From: Pegea sp. RAD2-039
Lineage: Eukaryota; Chordata; Thaliacea; Salpida; Salpidae
DNA: 64,000 nt
Direction of reading: 5' to 3'
NCBI GenBank assembly: GCA_034620365.1
Contig: JAQGEQ010000084.1
Coordinates: 1,736,001-1,800,000 of the forward strand
Made by a program: the position numbers and the translations under genes. Below are positions 37,138 through 48,551 of this stretch, piece after piece; position 1 is the stretch's first letter, and every line of letters starts with the position of its first letter. Below the pieces are notes generated by a model, which saw nothing but the letters and a program-made list of their open reading frames with translations, ran no database searches and was not told where the DNA came from.

Positions 37138-37494
37138 ATGGGTGCCTGCGCGTATTTTAGAACTAATAAAGCAACAAATGTTTATACTAGCAAAAAAACA
37201 ACCAAAAAAATGCCAATAAGAATAAAAAAATCAAAAATAGTTGATAGGCCTTCAAAGTTTTCAATTAGAATGTATGGAAAAAATATAAATTGGAAAGTTA
37301 CGAGCAAAGGGGTAAAGAAAAATCCTTCAAAAGTTAAAGAAAAAAAAAGTTTATCAAAAGTTAAGCAAATAAACTCATCGAAATTAAAGACAAAAAATAA
37401 TTTTTTGGTCAAAAGTCGGAAAACAAAGTCGTTAACTAAACCAATTAAAGATACTGGCCGATTAACAGAGCTCAATCTGGAGAGGAAAAAATAA
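37138..37494 (+). CDS. Lysine-rich single-exon ORF, 118 aa, unknown
   Basis: I do not recognise this protein. It opens with a true ATG (MGACAYFRTNK) and closes with TAA. It has roughly 30 percent lysine plus several arginines, few acidic residues, and a Ser/Lys-rich middle with repeats of the type S-K-V-K / S-K-L-K. There is no signal peptide, membrane segment or cysteine pattern. Composition would suit a nucleic-acid-binding or chromatin-type protein, but an AT-rich open frame in an A-rich strand encodes lysine by default. Position between a broken SINE (36585-36830) and TNPO1, with AT-rich flanks, does not help. It could be spurious. Confidence 0.35.
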   Translation: MGACAYFRTNKATNVYTSKKTTKKMPIRIKKSKIVDRPSKFSIRMYGKNINWKVTSKGVKKNPSKVKEKKSLSKVKQINSSKLKTKNNFLVKSRKTKSLTKPIKDTGRLTELNLERKK

Positions 37495-39185
37495 AAAGTA
37501 TTACCAAAATAAGCCGTGCTTAAAATTTAAAGAGAAACTTTTTTATAATAACTTGTAATAACTGATTTAATTAATGATCACTTTTACTGTTAAAAATGGT
37601 TTATTATGAATGGTTTATTTGAACCTATAAGTATAACTTTCACCGCGATTATTTGTTTGATATTTCTTAAAAATTTGAAAACATAATTATGAAAATAAAT
37701 TTGTTTATGAAATGATTATGATAATTTATTCCGTATCATTAATTGCTAAAAATTATACCTTTAGAGTAATCATGATCAGATATTATTTAATTCTGTAAAG
37801 TTTTTTTAATAGTGCAAAGAAATATTTAGTTAGTTAATTTTTCATTGTTAATTTCATAATTTATATTGTATATCGGCAAGCTCAGTAATTTATTACGTTA
37901 TTAGCTGAATACTATTGAAATGAATAATTTTTTTTAGTAATTTATAAAAATTTAGTTTATATTTTTTTAGGGTATTATGGGATTAGATTATTTTTTAATA
38001 TTTGATATCTAATTACATTTAACAACAATTTGGCTTTTAGTTTTTATGGTTGTATTTCCTAACTTTCTTAAACCTTACTATCTCAAATTTATGTATGCGA
38101 TCGATTTTCTGTCAAATTAGCCTTTCATAAAATGTTTAGTATTTTATTCGTCTTATTAAATTTTTATACAGCAAATATAAATTATTGTACCAACCAATTT
38201 ATTAAAGTAACCAGATTTTTAGTTGATAGATATCTTTCATTGGCTGGTATCAAAAGATAAATTGTTACCGGGAGTTGGTGCCTAAATCTTTTTGAATATA
38301 TTTCCTAAACTTTTATATCAAAAGTATCTCTATAAAACATTTTCTGTTCAAGATCTTGATTTTAATGTTTTATTGATGATATAAATTATTTTAATTTTGT
38401 CACGTAACTCAGATTTAAAGTATTTGTAGAAAATAAAATCTTTTATCAGTTTATTACGTTTATTTATTTCTTAAAATAAAATTCTTTTAATATTTGAATT
38501 ATTTTCAGGACTGTTTATGTTTTATGAATTATTTTTCTATTTTATAAAGTTTGTAATTTAAAAGCATTTTATTTATTTGTTTAGATTGTTCTTTTTTCCA
38601 GTTGTTATAGATTTGTGTTTTTTTTATTAAAACATTTAATAAAAAATAATTTTTTTAAATGTATAACTTATCTAAAAACCATTAGTTTTAAAAAAGTTTT
38701 TAGATATGTTTGATTCTCATGTATATAGAGATCATTTATATAAAAATGATAAAGTTTTAGTTTTAATATTTGGATTTATAAATTATTTTTAATGATTTTC
38801 TTTCAACGTTTTTATTGTTTATAAGTTTGTAAACGTTTTTATAAATAATAAATAATTTACTAATAATAAATTTGAACGTTTTTTATATGTTATATACTTA
38901 TATTTTGTTTAACATACTATATTGATTTTATAAATAATAAAGTTTATTATTTTTTGCATGTGACATTTTTTATTAAATCTTTTTGATTTAAAAAATTTCT
39001 TATTTTTATATTTTAAACTTGTTTTAAATCAATTATTTGTATTTCCATGTTAAATAGTTGATTATATTTTAAATGTAGAATATTTTTTTTGATGAATATC
39101 AATGAAAGATTGATTAGCTTATAGTCCCATATATTTATATTTTCTGTTATATCTTAAAGGTGTTAGACCAAAATTAGTTTAAAAA
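37495..39185. other. AT-rich spacer upstream of TNPO1
   Basis: Extremely AT-rich, with no exon or known repeat recognised. The TNPO1 ATG at 39186 follows AGTTTAAAAA, an acceptable context. Confidence 0.6.
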
Positions 39186-42100
39186 ATGTCTTGGCAGCCC
39201 AATAGTTCTGGCTTAGCCCAAATAATTCAACTTTTGAAGGAATCTCAATCACCTGATACAGAAACTCAACGTCAAGTACAAGAGGTTGTTACATAGTTCT
39301 TCTTTATTGCTATCAAACTGCCTTTTTCATTTAATTTATTTTCATTTATTACTTTACTAACATTTTTTACATGAAACTATAATTTATAGTTTTTGAAAAA
39401 TATATATAAACTTATTTTTTTAGAAATTGGAAGAATTGAATAAATTTCCAGATTTCAACAATTATCTTATATATGTACTGACTAAATTGACAGACCAAGG
39501 TTAGTATTATGATTTAAAATAGTAATTTTTAAGGATATTAATGTTTTTGATTAGATAAAGAGGTAAAAAATTAGGTTTGAAAGTATAAAATAGTCTATAA
39601 TCATGTTATAGATATATAATTAAAATTTGTTTAATCAACTTGTAAAACCAAGAAATTTTTTATATAACTTTCTTCAGATAACAATTCTAAAAGTATAACT
39701 AAATTAATTATTAAGCTACTTTAAATAACATCTCTTACCTTTGTCAGAATGTTACTTTCTGATATAGTTTTTTTGACATCTTTTAAACTTTTGTTTGTTT
39801 AATGAATCATCGAAAAACAAATATTTTTTCCCTAAAATAATTTCTTTTAAATAGAAAATAGAAAAACTTGAAAAACACGAAATAATTTGTATAATCTTTT
39901 CAATGATTCAAGATTAAATTTATCTTTTCCCAATTTGTAAACTTAAACTTTTGTTATTTTTCATGTAAAGATGACGCCACCAGGTCTCTTGCCGGGTTGA
40001 TTCTTAAAAACAACGTCCGCCAACAATACTCCGATTTTCCACCGAGCGTCGGCGAATTTATTCAAATGGTATCTTCATCATCAACACTTCAGTTTCATTC
40101 ATAAATCTTAATTTATCAGGAATGCTTGAAATCAGTCGGAGACCCTTCTGCTTTGATTAGAGCAACTGTCGGTATCTTAATAACAACAATTGCAGCGAAA
40201 ATTAGACTTCCAACATGGAAAGATCTTCTACCAACTTTGTGTAACTATCTTGACTCCAATGACTATCATACCTGCGAAGTTAGTCCGCCCTACTCATCTC
40301 TCTCTCAATTTTAAGTCCTTCTGTTTAGGGTGCTTTTGGAGCCCTTCAAAAAGTCTGTGAAGATTGTGCGGATCAGCTTGAATCACCTGAAATGCAGCAA
40401 AGTTTATCTGTAATGATTCCTAAATTTTTACAGTTTTTTAAACACTCAACTGCTAAGATTAGGTAAGTTTACCTGCCGACTCACTTAAACACATTTTTGA
40501 TGGCATCTTCAACCGTTTGTTTATAGATCCCACGCTATATCATGCGTCAATCAATTCATCATCAGCAGGACACAAGTTCTCATGAATCATATCGACGATT
40601 TCATCCAAGTAACTTCAACAATCTCCAAATTACATCTCAATTAATTCAATCTTTTCAGGGATTGTTTTCTCTTGCTGAAGATGAAGATATTGACGTACGG
40701 AAGAACGTTTGTCGAGCTATAGTGATGCTGCAAGAAGTTAGAATGGATAAGCTCCGACCTTACATGGATAGTATAGTTGAAGTAAGACCAAAACCCAGTT
40801 TGAATCATCAATCAATTCACCGAAATCATTCAGTATATGCTGATAAGAACGAAAGATGAAGATGAAGGTGTTGGATTAGAAGCTTGTGAATTCTGGTTGA
40901 CATTAGCTGAGCAACAGAATGTTTGTAGAGATCATTTGGTGAAGTATCTACCCAGGTAATTACATTTCTTGTTAGTTTGAAATGATATTTTAAAGATTCT
41001 TTTGTAGACTTGTTCCTATTCTTATCAATGGAATGGTCTACTCCGAGATCGACATCATTCTGTTAAAGGTTGTTTAGTTGATTAGTTTAATGGTCCTTTT
41101 AAATGAAGTTGTTCAATAGGGAGATGTTGAAGAAGATGAGATGGTTCCTGATCGAGAAGAAGATATTAAACCGCGATTCCACAAGTCGAAGGTTCACGGT
41201 GCACGCGGTGACCAGCACCAGGTGACTAGTTAAAGCCGATGAGGATTAGTTGAGATTAGTTTGTTGAGTTGAAAGTTTTATTTATAAAGCTCAAGGACCG
41301 TTGCTGTGGTGATGAAATCGACAATCCCACCGAAATTAGTTCCCATTTTCACAATTTAGCCGCTGGAGTAAGTTCACAGTCGCAGTTAGACTAGATGAGG
41401 GATCTTCAGAAGATCAAACACAGATTGTGTCTTCCTCTCATCCTATTTCTAACTCGTCACTTGTTATAGGATGGTGTAGATGGAAGCGATGACTTAGATG
41501 ATTTAGGGGATGATGATGAAGCTGTCTCCGACTGGAATTTAAGTGAGATCGCTTCTTAGAGATGTTGTCATAGCAACTAACTTTTTGATGACTTTAGGGA
41601 AATGTTCCGCTGCAGCACTTGATGTTCTTGCAAATGTCTTTCATGAAGAGTTGCTTCCTCATGTTCTCGAGAAGCTTGATAGTTTGCTCTTTACAGACAA
41701 CTGGGTTTTGCTCGAATCCGGCATCTTGGTCCTTGGTGCAATTGCTGAAGGTCTGATCTTTGTGTTCATCTCAAAATCTCATTTTTAATCATCTTTAGGA
41801 TGTATGACCGGGATGTTGCCTCATCTCCCAAAACTAATTCCATTTCTAACCAATTCGCTAACCAGAAAAAAGGCCCTGGTCCGTTCTATTACTTGTTGGA
41901 CTTTGTCCAGGTACAGCTGGTTTCAACAACTTGTTTAGACTTTAGTCGAGAGCTACTTCATGAAATATTGATTAGCGAACGGAACCGGTTGTTTGTAGGT
42001 ACGCGCACTGGATTGTCAGCCAGTCTGTCAGCTTTGGTCATGATCTTTATCTTAAGCCACTCATGAATGAGCTTCTTAAAAGGATTTTAGACCCGAACAA

Positions 42101-44254
42101 GAAAGTACAAGAAGCGGCTTGTAGGTTAGACTCAAATTAGCTTTTTCTACCGATACAGTCTTCAAATTGTTTGTTTTTTTATCAGATTTAATCTTTTTTT
42201 CATAAACTTATTGATTTTTTACTCCTTATTATATAAATATCGAATATTGTTGATATCCTCTGTTTACATCTTCTTCATCTACATCTTTTCTTCCGTAGTG
42301 CTTTTGCTACTCTGGAAGAAGAGGCCTGCACGGAACTGGTTCCATATCTTCAATACATCCTTCAAACACTCGTGTATGCCTTCAACAAGTATCAACATAA
42401 AAATCTTCTCATCCTCTACGATGCAATAGGTTCAACATCCAACATCTCAATCTAATATCTCACATTCTACTTCTTCAGGAACTCTCGCTGATTCAGTAGG
42501 AGCATTCTTAAACAAAAGCGAATATATTGAGATGTTAATGCCTCCTTTAATTACTAAATGGAATAGTCTTGTTGATGAAGATAAAGATCTTTTTCCACTT
42601 CTTGAGGTAGATCTTAAGACTCTTCATCTTTATCACAAACCCTAACAACCTCCACAGTGTCTATCATCGGTGGCTACCGCCCTTCAAAGTGGTTTTCTAC
42701 CCTACGCAGAACCAGTCTTCCGTCGTTGTGTCAATCTGGTTCAGAATACATTAAATCAAAATATGGTGATTAAATCTTCAACATCTGATCTTCATCTTTT
42801 GAACATCCATCTTTTAGAAATATCAACAGGATCAGAAAACGTATGATGCTCCTGATAAAGACTTCATGATTGTCGCCCTGGATCTATTAAGTGGTCTAGC
42901 TGAGGGTTTGGGCCCGAGTATTGAACAGCTTGTCCACCAAAGTGCGATTCTGGGGCTTATGTACCAGTGTATGCAGGTCAGTGACAACCATGGCAAGTTT
43001 GGTCCTTTATGACCTGGATATTTACAGGACAATGTGCCAGAAGTCCGCCAGAGCTCGTTTGCTCTCCTTGGTGACCTCACAAAGGCCTGCTTCGTGCACG
43101 TGAAGCCTTGCATCGGCGAGTTTATGCCCATTCTTGCCCAAAACCTTAACCCAGAGCTTATATCCGTCTGTAACAACGCTACTTGGGCAATTGGCGAAAT
43201 CTCGATTCAATTAGGTCAGTAACCAACTATTTGATGCGTTGCTAAGCAACAAGATACTTGTAGGAGGAGAGATGCAGCCGTTTGTTAATCACATCATAAC
43301 ACCTCTGATTGCCATTATCAACCAACCTTCAACTCCAAAAACACTACTTGAAAATACAGGTGAGTGTCTTCATCACTTGATCTTCATCACTTGATCTTCA
43401 TCACTTGATCTTCATCAATTGATCTTCATCACTTAATCTTCATCACTTGATCTTCATCATTTGATCTTCATCAATTGATCTTCATCAATTGATCTTCATC
43501 ACTTGATCTTCATCAATTGATCTTCATCACTTGATCTTCATCACTTGATCTTTATTACTTGATTTTCATCAATTGATCTTTATTACTTGATCTTCATCAA
43601 TTGATCTTCATCACTTGATCTTCATCACTTGACTTCATCACTTGATATTCATCACTTGACTTCATCACTTGATATTCATCACTTGATCTTCATCACTTGA
43701 TCTTCATCAATTGATCTTCATCACTTGATCTTCATCACTTGATCTTCATCAATTGATCTTCATCACTTGATCTTTATCACTTGATCTTCATCAGCTATCA
43801 CAATTGGACGATTGGGATTTGTGTGTCCCAATGAAGTCGCGAACTTATTACCGCAATTTGCGCGTCCTTGGTGTACGTCACTTCGGAACATTCGCGACAA
43901 CGACGAAAAAGATTCTGCTTTCCGCGGCATTTGTGCACTGATTTCCGCCAACCCAAGCGGGATCATTCAAGTTAGTTGTGACGTCATCAACGCGATACAT
44001 CGATGTTTACGCGCTCTTTTCAGGACTTCATCTTCTTCTGTGACGCTGTCGCTTCCTGGGTTGATCCCAAAATTGATTTAAAAGAGATGTTTTATAAGGT
44101 TTATCTTCAAACTAAATCTTCTTCTTCTGATCATCATCATCTTCAGATCCTACACGGATTCAAAGATCAAGTCGGAGACGAATCTTGGAGCCGATTTGCC
44201 GAACAGTTTCCTCCAGCTTTAAAAGAGCGTTTGAGCAAAAACTACGAAGTTTAA
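39186..44254 (+). CDS. TNPO1: Transportin-1/2 (karyopherin beta-2 nuclear import receptor)
   Basis: Imports PY-NLS cargo such as hnRNP proteins. Twenty-three exons: 39186-39284, 39424-39499, 39971-40068, 40120-40278, 40329-40462, 40527-40608, 40659-40781, 40834-40955, 41008-41068, 41120-41221, 41470-41542, 41598-41750, 41799-41910, 41999-42124, 42299-42429, 42479-42606, 42658-42765, 42818-42976, 43028-43214, 43264-43359, 43795-43970, 44024-44098, 44147-44254. They total 2688 nt (895 aa; human about 890-898). HEAT-repeat blocks match transportin throughout: [142 protein letters not shown]. The acidic H8 loop is shorter than in human. Intron 20 is a minisatellite. TNPO1 versus TNPO2 cannot be separated; probably the single ancestral gene. 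Confidence 0.96.
41564..41577. promoter_or_regulatory. RFX X-box in TNPO1 intron 41543-41597
   Basis: GTTGTCATAGCAAC matches GTHNYYATRRNAAC in full, in a 55-nt intron. Confidence 0.55.
43238..43250. promoter_or_regulatory. RFX X-box-like palindrome in TNPO1 intron 43215-43263
   Basis: GTTGCTAAGCAAC, a near-palindrome in a 49-nt intron, one base from the GTTGCTAGGCAAC form seen in TICRR and ACAD9. Confidence 0.5.
43360..43794 (+). repeat. 14-bp minisatellite filling TNPO1 intron 20
   Basis: About 30 units of CTTCATCACTTGAT, with CTTCATCAATTGAT and a few shortened variants, run from just after the GTGAGT donor to the acceptor CTTCATCAG. Units are directly abutting, so this is not a CRISPR-like spacer array. 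The acceptor itself is one unit with C changed to G. Neighbouring introns are about 50 nt. Confidence 0.95.
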
Positions 44255-44291
44255 CTTCCTGCCAGCTACCTGAGTCACCAATAGGTATAGA

Positions 44292-44314
44292 GAAGATCAA
44301 GTGATGAAGATCAA
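44292..44314 (+). repeat. Antisense copy of the TNPO1 intron-20 minisatellite in the 3' flank
   Basis: This 23-base string (GAAGATCAAGTGATG followed by AAGATCAA) is the exact reverse complement of a stretch spanning one and a half units of the array at 43360-43794. It begins 38 bases after the TNPO1 stop. Confidence 0.85.
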
Positions 44315-44416
44315 AAAACTGACTTGTCGATCTGCAGGTCTACAAATTCCTCTTTCGTTAAATCTCTACAAGTTGGGGTTTAAATCCATAAGGGAACCCG
44401 GAGGGATAGTTTAGAA

Positions 44417-44439
44417 GGGAGGGAGGGGGTATCGTAGGG
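44417..44439 (+). other. G-quadruplex-type tract
   Basis: GGGAGGGAGGGGG followed by ATCGTAGGG fits four runs of at least three G with loops of at most seven. It is in the sense of the TNPO1 transcript, about 160 bases after the stop. Confidence 0.5.
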
Positions 44440-46844
44440 AAGGGATCGTGCCGCATCAAACAAGACACAAAGCTCCAGTTAGGGTTTAGGGAACTTCAAA
44501 TTTGATTGATTAAAATCAGTTTTCGAAATTGTTTAATTTTGTCGATCACAATTTCTAGAGTTATTTATTCTCATCGAAACAGATAAATGTTCTTCTTTTT
44601 TCAATTTTTTTTATAATTCTGATTGAAGTAAGTTTTAAGGGGATTTCAACAAAGCTTTTTCCTTCCAATTATTCCGAAATTCTTCTCTTCAGTTTGAACA
44701 GACGCTGCAGGCTTTTCTTGGTACAAATCTCATTTAAAATTAATAGCTAATTAATCATACTGTTGCAAGTAATACTCTCAAAAGTTTAGTTTCGTGGTAA
44801 AAACCCAAATAAAATTATTCTCATCTTGAAAATAAAATTCTTACTTTACATCATCGAGAAGTTTTTGTGACGTTGATTGACAGAAACTTAGTTTTATGTA
44901 ATTACAACAAATAGATCTGCTTAATGATAAATAAGTTCATATCAAACGTAGATTTGATAGTTGAGTATGTCAGAAATAATCAGATTTTTATAATTTAGGA
45001 AAAATTTCAGAAAAAATCTTTACTTTATTAAATATCAGAAAAACTTATCAACGCGACTGGCGAAATATTTTTCTTGAAACCTTTAGTTGGCCTCTTAGCA
45101 ATTTAAATTGTTAAAAATCTTAATATGATCTAACCAGCTGGTTTGAGATGTCTCCGAAATCTATACAAGACCTCAAATAAAAATTTCCCCTAAATTTATT
45201 TGCGAGGTTTTGAGACAAAAATAGTTCTTCAAAGATTAAACTGAAATTTAATACTAATAAAATAATCTAAAACATTGGTTTGAAAACTTGATGGTGTCTT
45301 CTAGCCGTCGATTCTGTTAGATCTGATGTATATTCGATTTTAATTCAATAATTTTGCTGATTAATATAATAAATCTTAACAATTTGGGTTTATGAGTAGC
45401 TTAGAATAAAATAAATCTTTTATATTAAGGTTTGATGATACCTTAAATGTAATTATAAAAAGTTAAATTGATTATAAACAAAAAATTCCCTATTATCTAA
45501 TTACAACTTTTTTTGGGAAATCTGAAAACTTGAACTTCGGTTTCAAAATAAAATGTTCACTTTTCATACTTTTAAGTTTTCAGTTCATATATGTTCTAAA
45601 AGCGTTTCAACAACCTTGATTTATAAAACAGGTGACGTTATTCTGAAGTGGACTTATTATTTTGGTTGGCTATTAAAGGTTTTAAAAGAAAAATCGCTTT
45701 TACCAGTTCTTTATTATTAGCATATTCATTTTTTACACACAAAACAAACCTGTGGAAAACCAGAGAACTTATTCATGTGCAAAAATTTGTTCTTATCTGA
45801 TGTTCGTTTAAAAATAGATTCTAAATAATTATTTTTAAAGAAAAGATAAATAAGCAAAATATGTGGTTAATAATTAACATAGTTTGAACCTTGTTTATTT
45901 GTTAAATGAAAAGTATGTATAAGTTTTGTTTAGATTATTTTTAGCACTACATTTACATCAAAATCATTTTCATATGCTTCAAATAAGTTTATATTAAATT
46001 TAGATGGAGAAAAAAGATCGGTTGAACCAAATATTTCACTAAAAGTTCTTTAAATCTGGGAAATGTTAATAAAAAAGCCAATAAAATACAATTACTAATA
46101 ACTATACATTGAGGCTATAAACTAACATTCTGAAGGTATTTTAGTTTGAGATTTGGTAAAGAAAAGAATTTGAAAGTGTTTTTAATTATCTGTTTTATAA
46201 TTTAATTAATTTATGTATTTGTTGCTTGCAATCATATTTTTTCTTAAAAAAGTTTGACTTTTGAAATATTTATTTTTTTTTAAGAACAACACTGTTTGGG
46301 TTTTCATTAAAATCTATTAACTCAAATGTTTTAGAAGAAAAGTATTTTGTTGGAAGAAAATCTGGTTAAAAACAACTGAAGTTGAAAATAAAAGAAAGAA
46401 GACTTTCAAAAGGACAGTCCTGACGAAATTCGACAAATACTCCCAGAAAATGATGATAAATCTAATCCACAAGTCGACAAGAGATGGACATTATTGTAGC
46501 TATCTTGAATATATTTATGATGTTATTATTTAGCTGAAATAAATCAGAAACTTTTAAAGTTATTCTAAATTATGTTAGGATTCTAAAAAAAAATTTATTC
46601 AAATGTATTATTTCAAATCAACAAAATAATTATCAAGAGCAATTTTTTTTGTGGAAGATCACCTTACAGACGTAAAACTTTAACCCTTAACTCCAAACTT
46701 AAAATTTGGATCTAAAATGGTCTAATCGTAGAGTTATATAAAGGGAAACGCAACATCAGCCGTCCTTGTCTTTGCTTTAAGGATACTTGCGAGCGCATGA
46801 CCGTTCCCGACCGAAGCGGGCCCTATTATTAATATTAATTGTAA

Positions 46845-47062
46845 GTGGAAAGGTCCATAAAAAACCTGAGTAGAAGGTCCCTGTGAGTCTGGTAAAATGA
46901 CGATACTTCTAGGAGATGCAAAACTCCGAATTTAAAGTCGGGGCCTCGTAGGCAGTTCGTCTCCGTACTCAATGTCGTTCTGGCAGCTCCTGCGACGCTA
47001 GCTGCATCAGTACGTCTGTTCCGCTGCATACTTTGATGGAGTGGAATCCTGCTCCTTTCGAT
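46845..47062 (+). mobile_element. 5'-truncated SINE, copy D
   Basis: Lacks the tRNA-like head. It has GGTCCATAAAAAACCTGAGTAG, GCAAAACTCCGAATTTAAAG, TTCTGGCAGCTCCTGCGACG, CTGCATCAGTACGTCTGTTCC and GTGGAATCCTGCT, in the family order. The small minus-strand frame over it (46835-47029) is spurious. Confidence 0.75.
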
Positions 47063-48551
47063 CTTATTTTCAATTAATGAACTAAAGTAAAAGTTTATAA
47101 GACCTGCAACTTTTGAAAATGGTCTAAAATTTGTAGATTGACGTTTTAAAACTCTAATTGACTTTTTAAGTTTTCTTTTAAATATGTATTCTTATTTCTT
47201 AATAAAAATGCAATCTTGCATTGAAGAAAAACCTTTTTAAGATCGTTAAAAGTTATTAATCAAATTTGGTAACAAGTTTCAGAACAATTTATTGCTGTTA
47301 AGTAAATAAATATAAAGTTAAGATAATACAGAAACTGTTTATCGTAAAATAATGAAGTGAATTAAAAGTGATTTTTGATTTGATGGTAATGAAGAAAACT
47401 ACTTGAAACTTAGCTTTTATTATTTATTAAATAATTTATCTATATAAGCAATGAAAGAAAGTTTGTAACTTTTTCATTATGAAAGTGAACGTTTAAAGAT
47501 ACAATTATATATTTCGAGCAGCTTATAGTTTGAAAATATTTGCTTAATATAAAATTACTCGAAAAAATCAAATTAAAGTTAAAGAAAACAATGTTTTTGA
47601 TTAATCTAACAAATATGCCACTATTATATTACATTAATATTAGCAAGATTAACATTTGTACAAAGTGTTGAGAAGAAAATACTACTATCTTTTAAATATA
47701 AATAATATTATCGTTTTTAATCAACTTTTTAATTGAACAAATACTTGTGTGGCTCCAACAAGCTGCTGTATAAATAAGAATAAATCTTATAGAAGATATT
47801 TGGTTTAAATTGTCAATTTGACTTAGAAAATCGCTCGTCAAATATGCTACAAAGCAAGTATTAAACTGAAATCTTACAAAAGGTTTGAAACTTTTTGTAA
47901 AAATATTTGAGTATAAATAACTTTTTTAATTTTAGTAACTATCAGAAAATTAAACATAAAGTTTTGATAAAAACAGATAAATTTACCAAATTTACTTTTG
48001 AAGATAAGTTTCGTTACTTAACGTAAAAACTCAAAAAGATTTATAATAATATAATTAAAACATTTCATCATATTACTATACTCGGATTAATGATGTAATG
48101 ATATTTTTATAATATATTGTAAAATAAACATAATAACTAGTATATTCTACATTAAATCTTTTAATTTAACTTTAAACTTATTAAATAGTTAAGTTTTTTA
48201 GCATATTTTCAATTGAATGAAACTTATTAAAAGTTAGATATTTTCTGTTTTTTTACATTATTGGATTTAATAAAAGTGAAAATCAAACCTATTTTGCTGT
48301 TTGGAAAGTAATTTTTTAATAAGCTATCAAAAACTTTTTTTTCAAATCGTTAATATAAAAAACTTAAAAAACATATTTTTTCGTTTTGGTTTATTTCAAA
48401 AATAAACTGAAGAAAACAATTTAAAAATAATTAAAAGAAAACTAAACACATCGAGATATTATTATTGACAAAATATCAAGTTTAGAATCAATTTAGTTTC
48501 AGTCGACTTAATGATGGCTGAAACTGATGATGTAGAAAGAAGTAAAAGTCC
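47063..48551. other. AT-rich spacer between TNPO1 and the Ly6-type gene
   Basis: Very AT-rich, with no exon or repeat family recognised. An AATAAA on the minus strand at 48390-48395, about 157 bases past the Ly6-type stop, is a likely poly(A) signal. Confidence 0.55.

Larger units (their letters stand above)
44255..46844. other. TNPO1 3' UTR and AT-rich spacer
   Basis: Near the stop: an antisense copy of the intron-20 repeat (44292-44314), a G-rich tract (44417-44439) and a TTAGGGTTTAGGG string (44479-44491). A possible poly(A) signal AATAAA is at 44808-44813. The remainder is AT-rich without recognisable exons. Around 46740-46840 a less AT-rich piece directly precedes SINE copy D. Confidence 0.5.

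Noticed and set aside
41286..41370. Possible extra TNPO1 exon inside the 248-nt intron 41222-41469
   Set aside because: Splice-like ends exist, but adding it gives no transportin-like sequence and breaks the phase. Exons on either side already join in phase 0.
43360..43794. CRISPR-like repeat array
   Set aside because: Units of 14 bp abut directly with no unique spacers, and the array lies in a eukaryotic intron, so it is a minisatellite.
44479..44491. Interstitial telomeric repeat
   Set aside because: Fewer than two full units; compatible with chance next to a G-rich tract.
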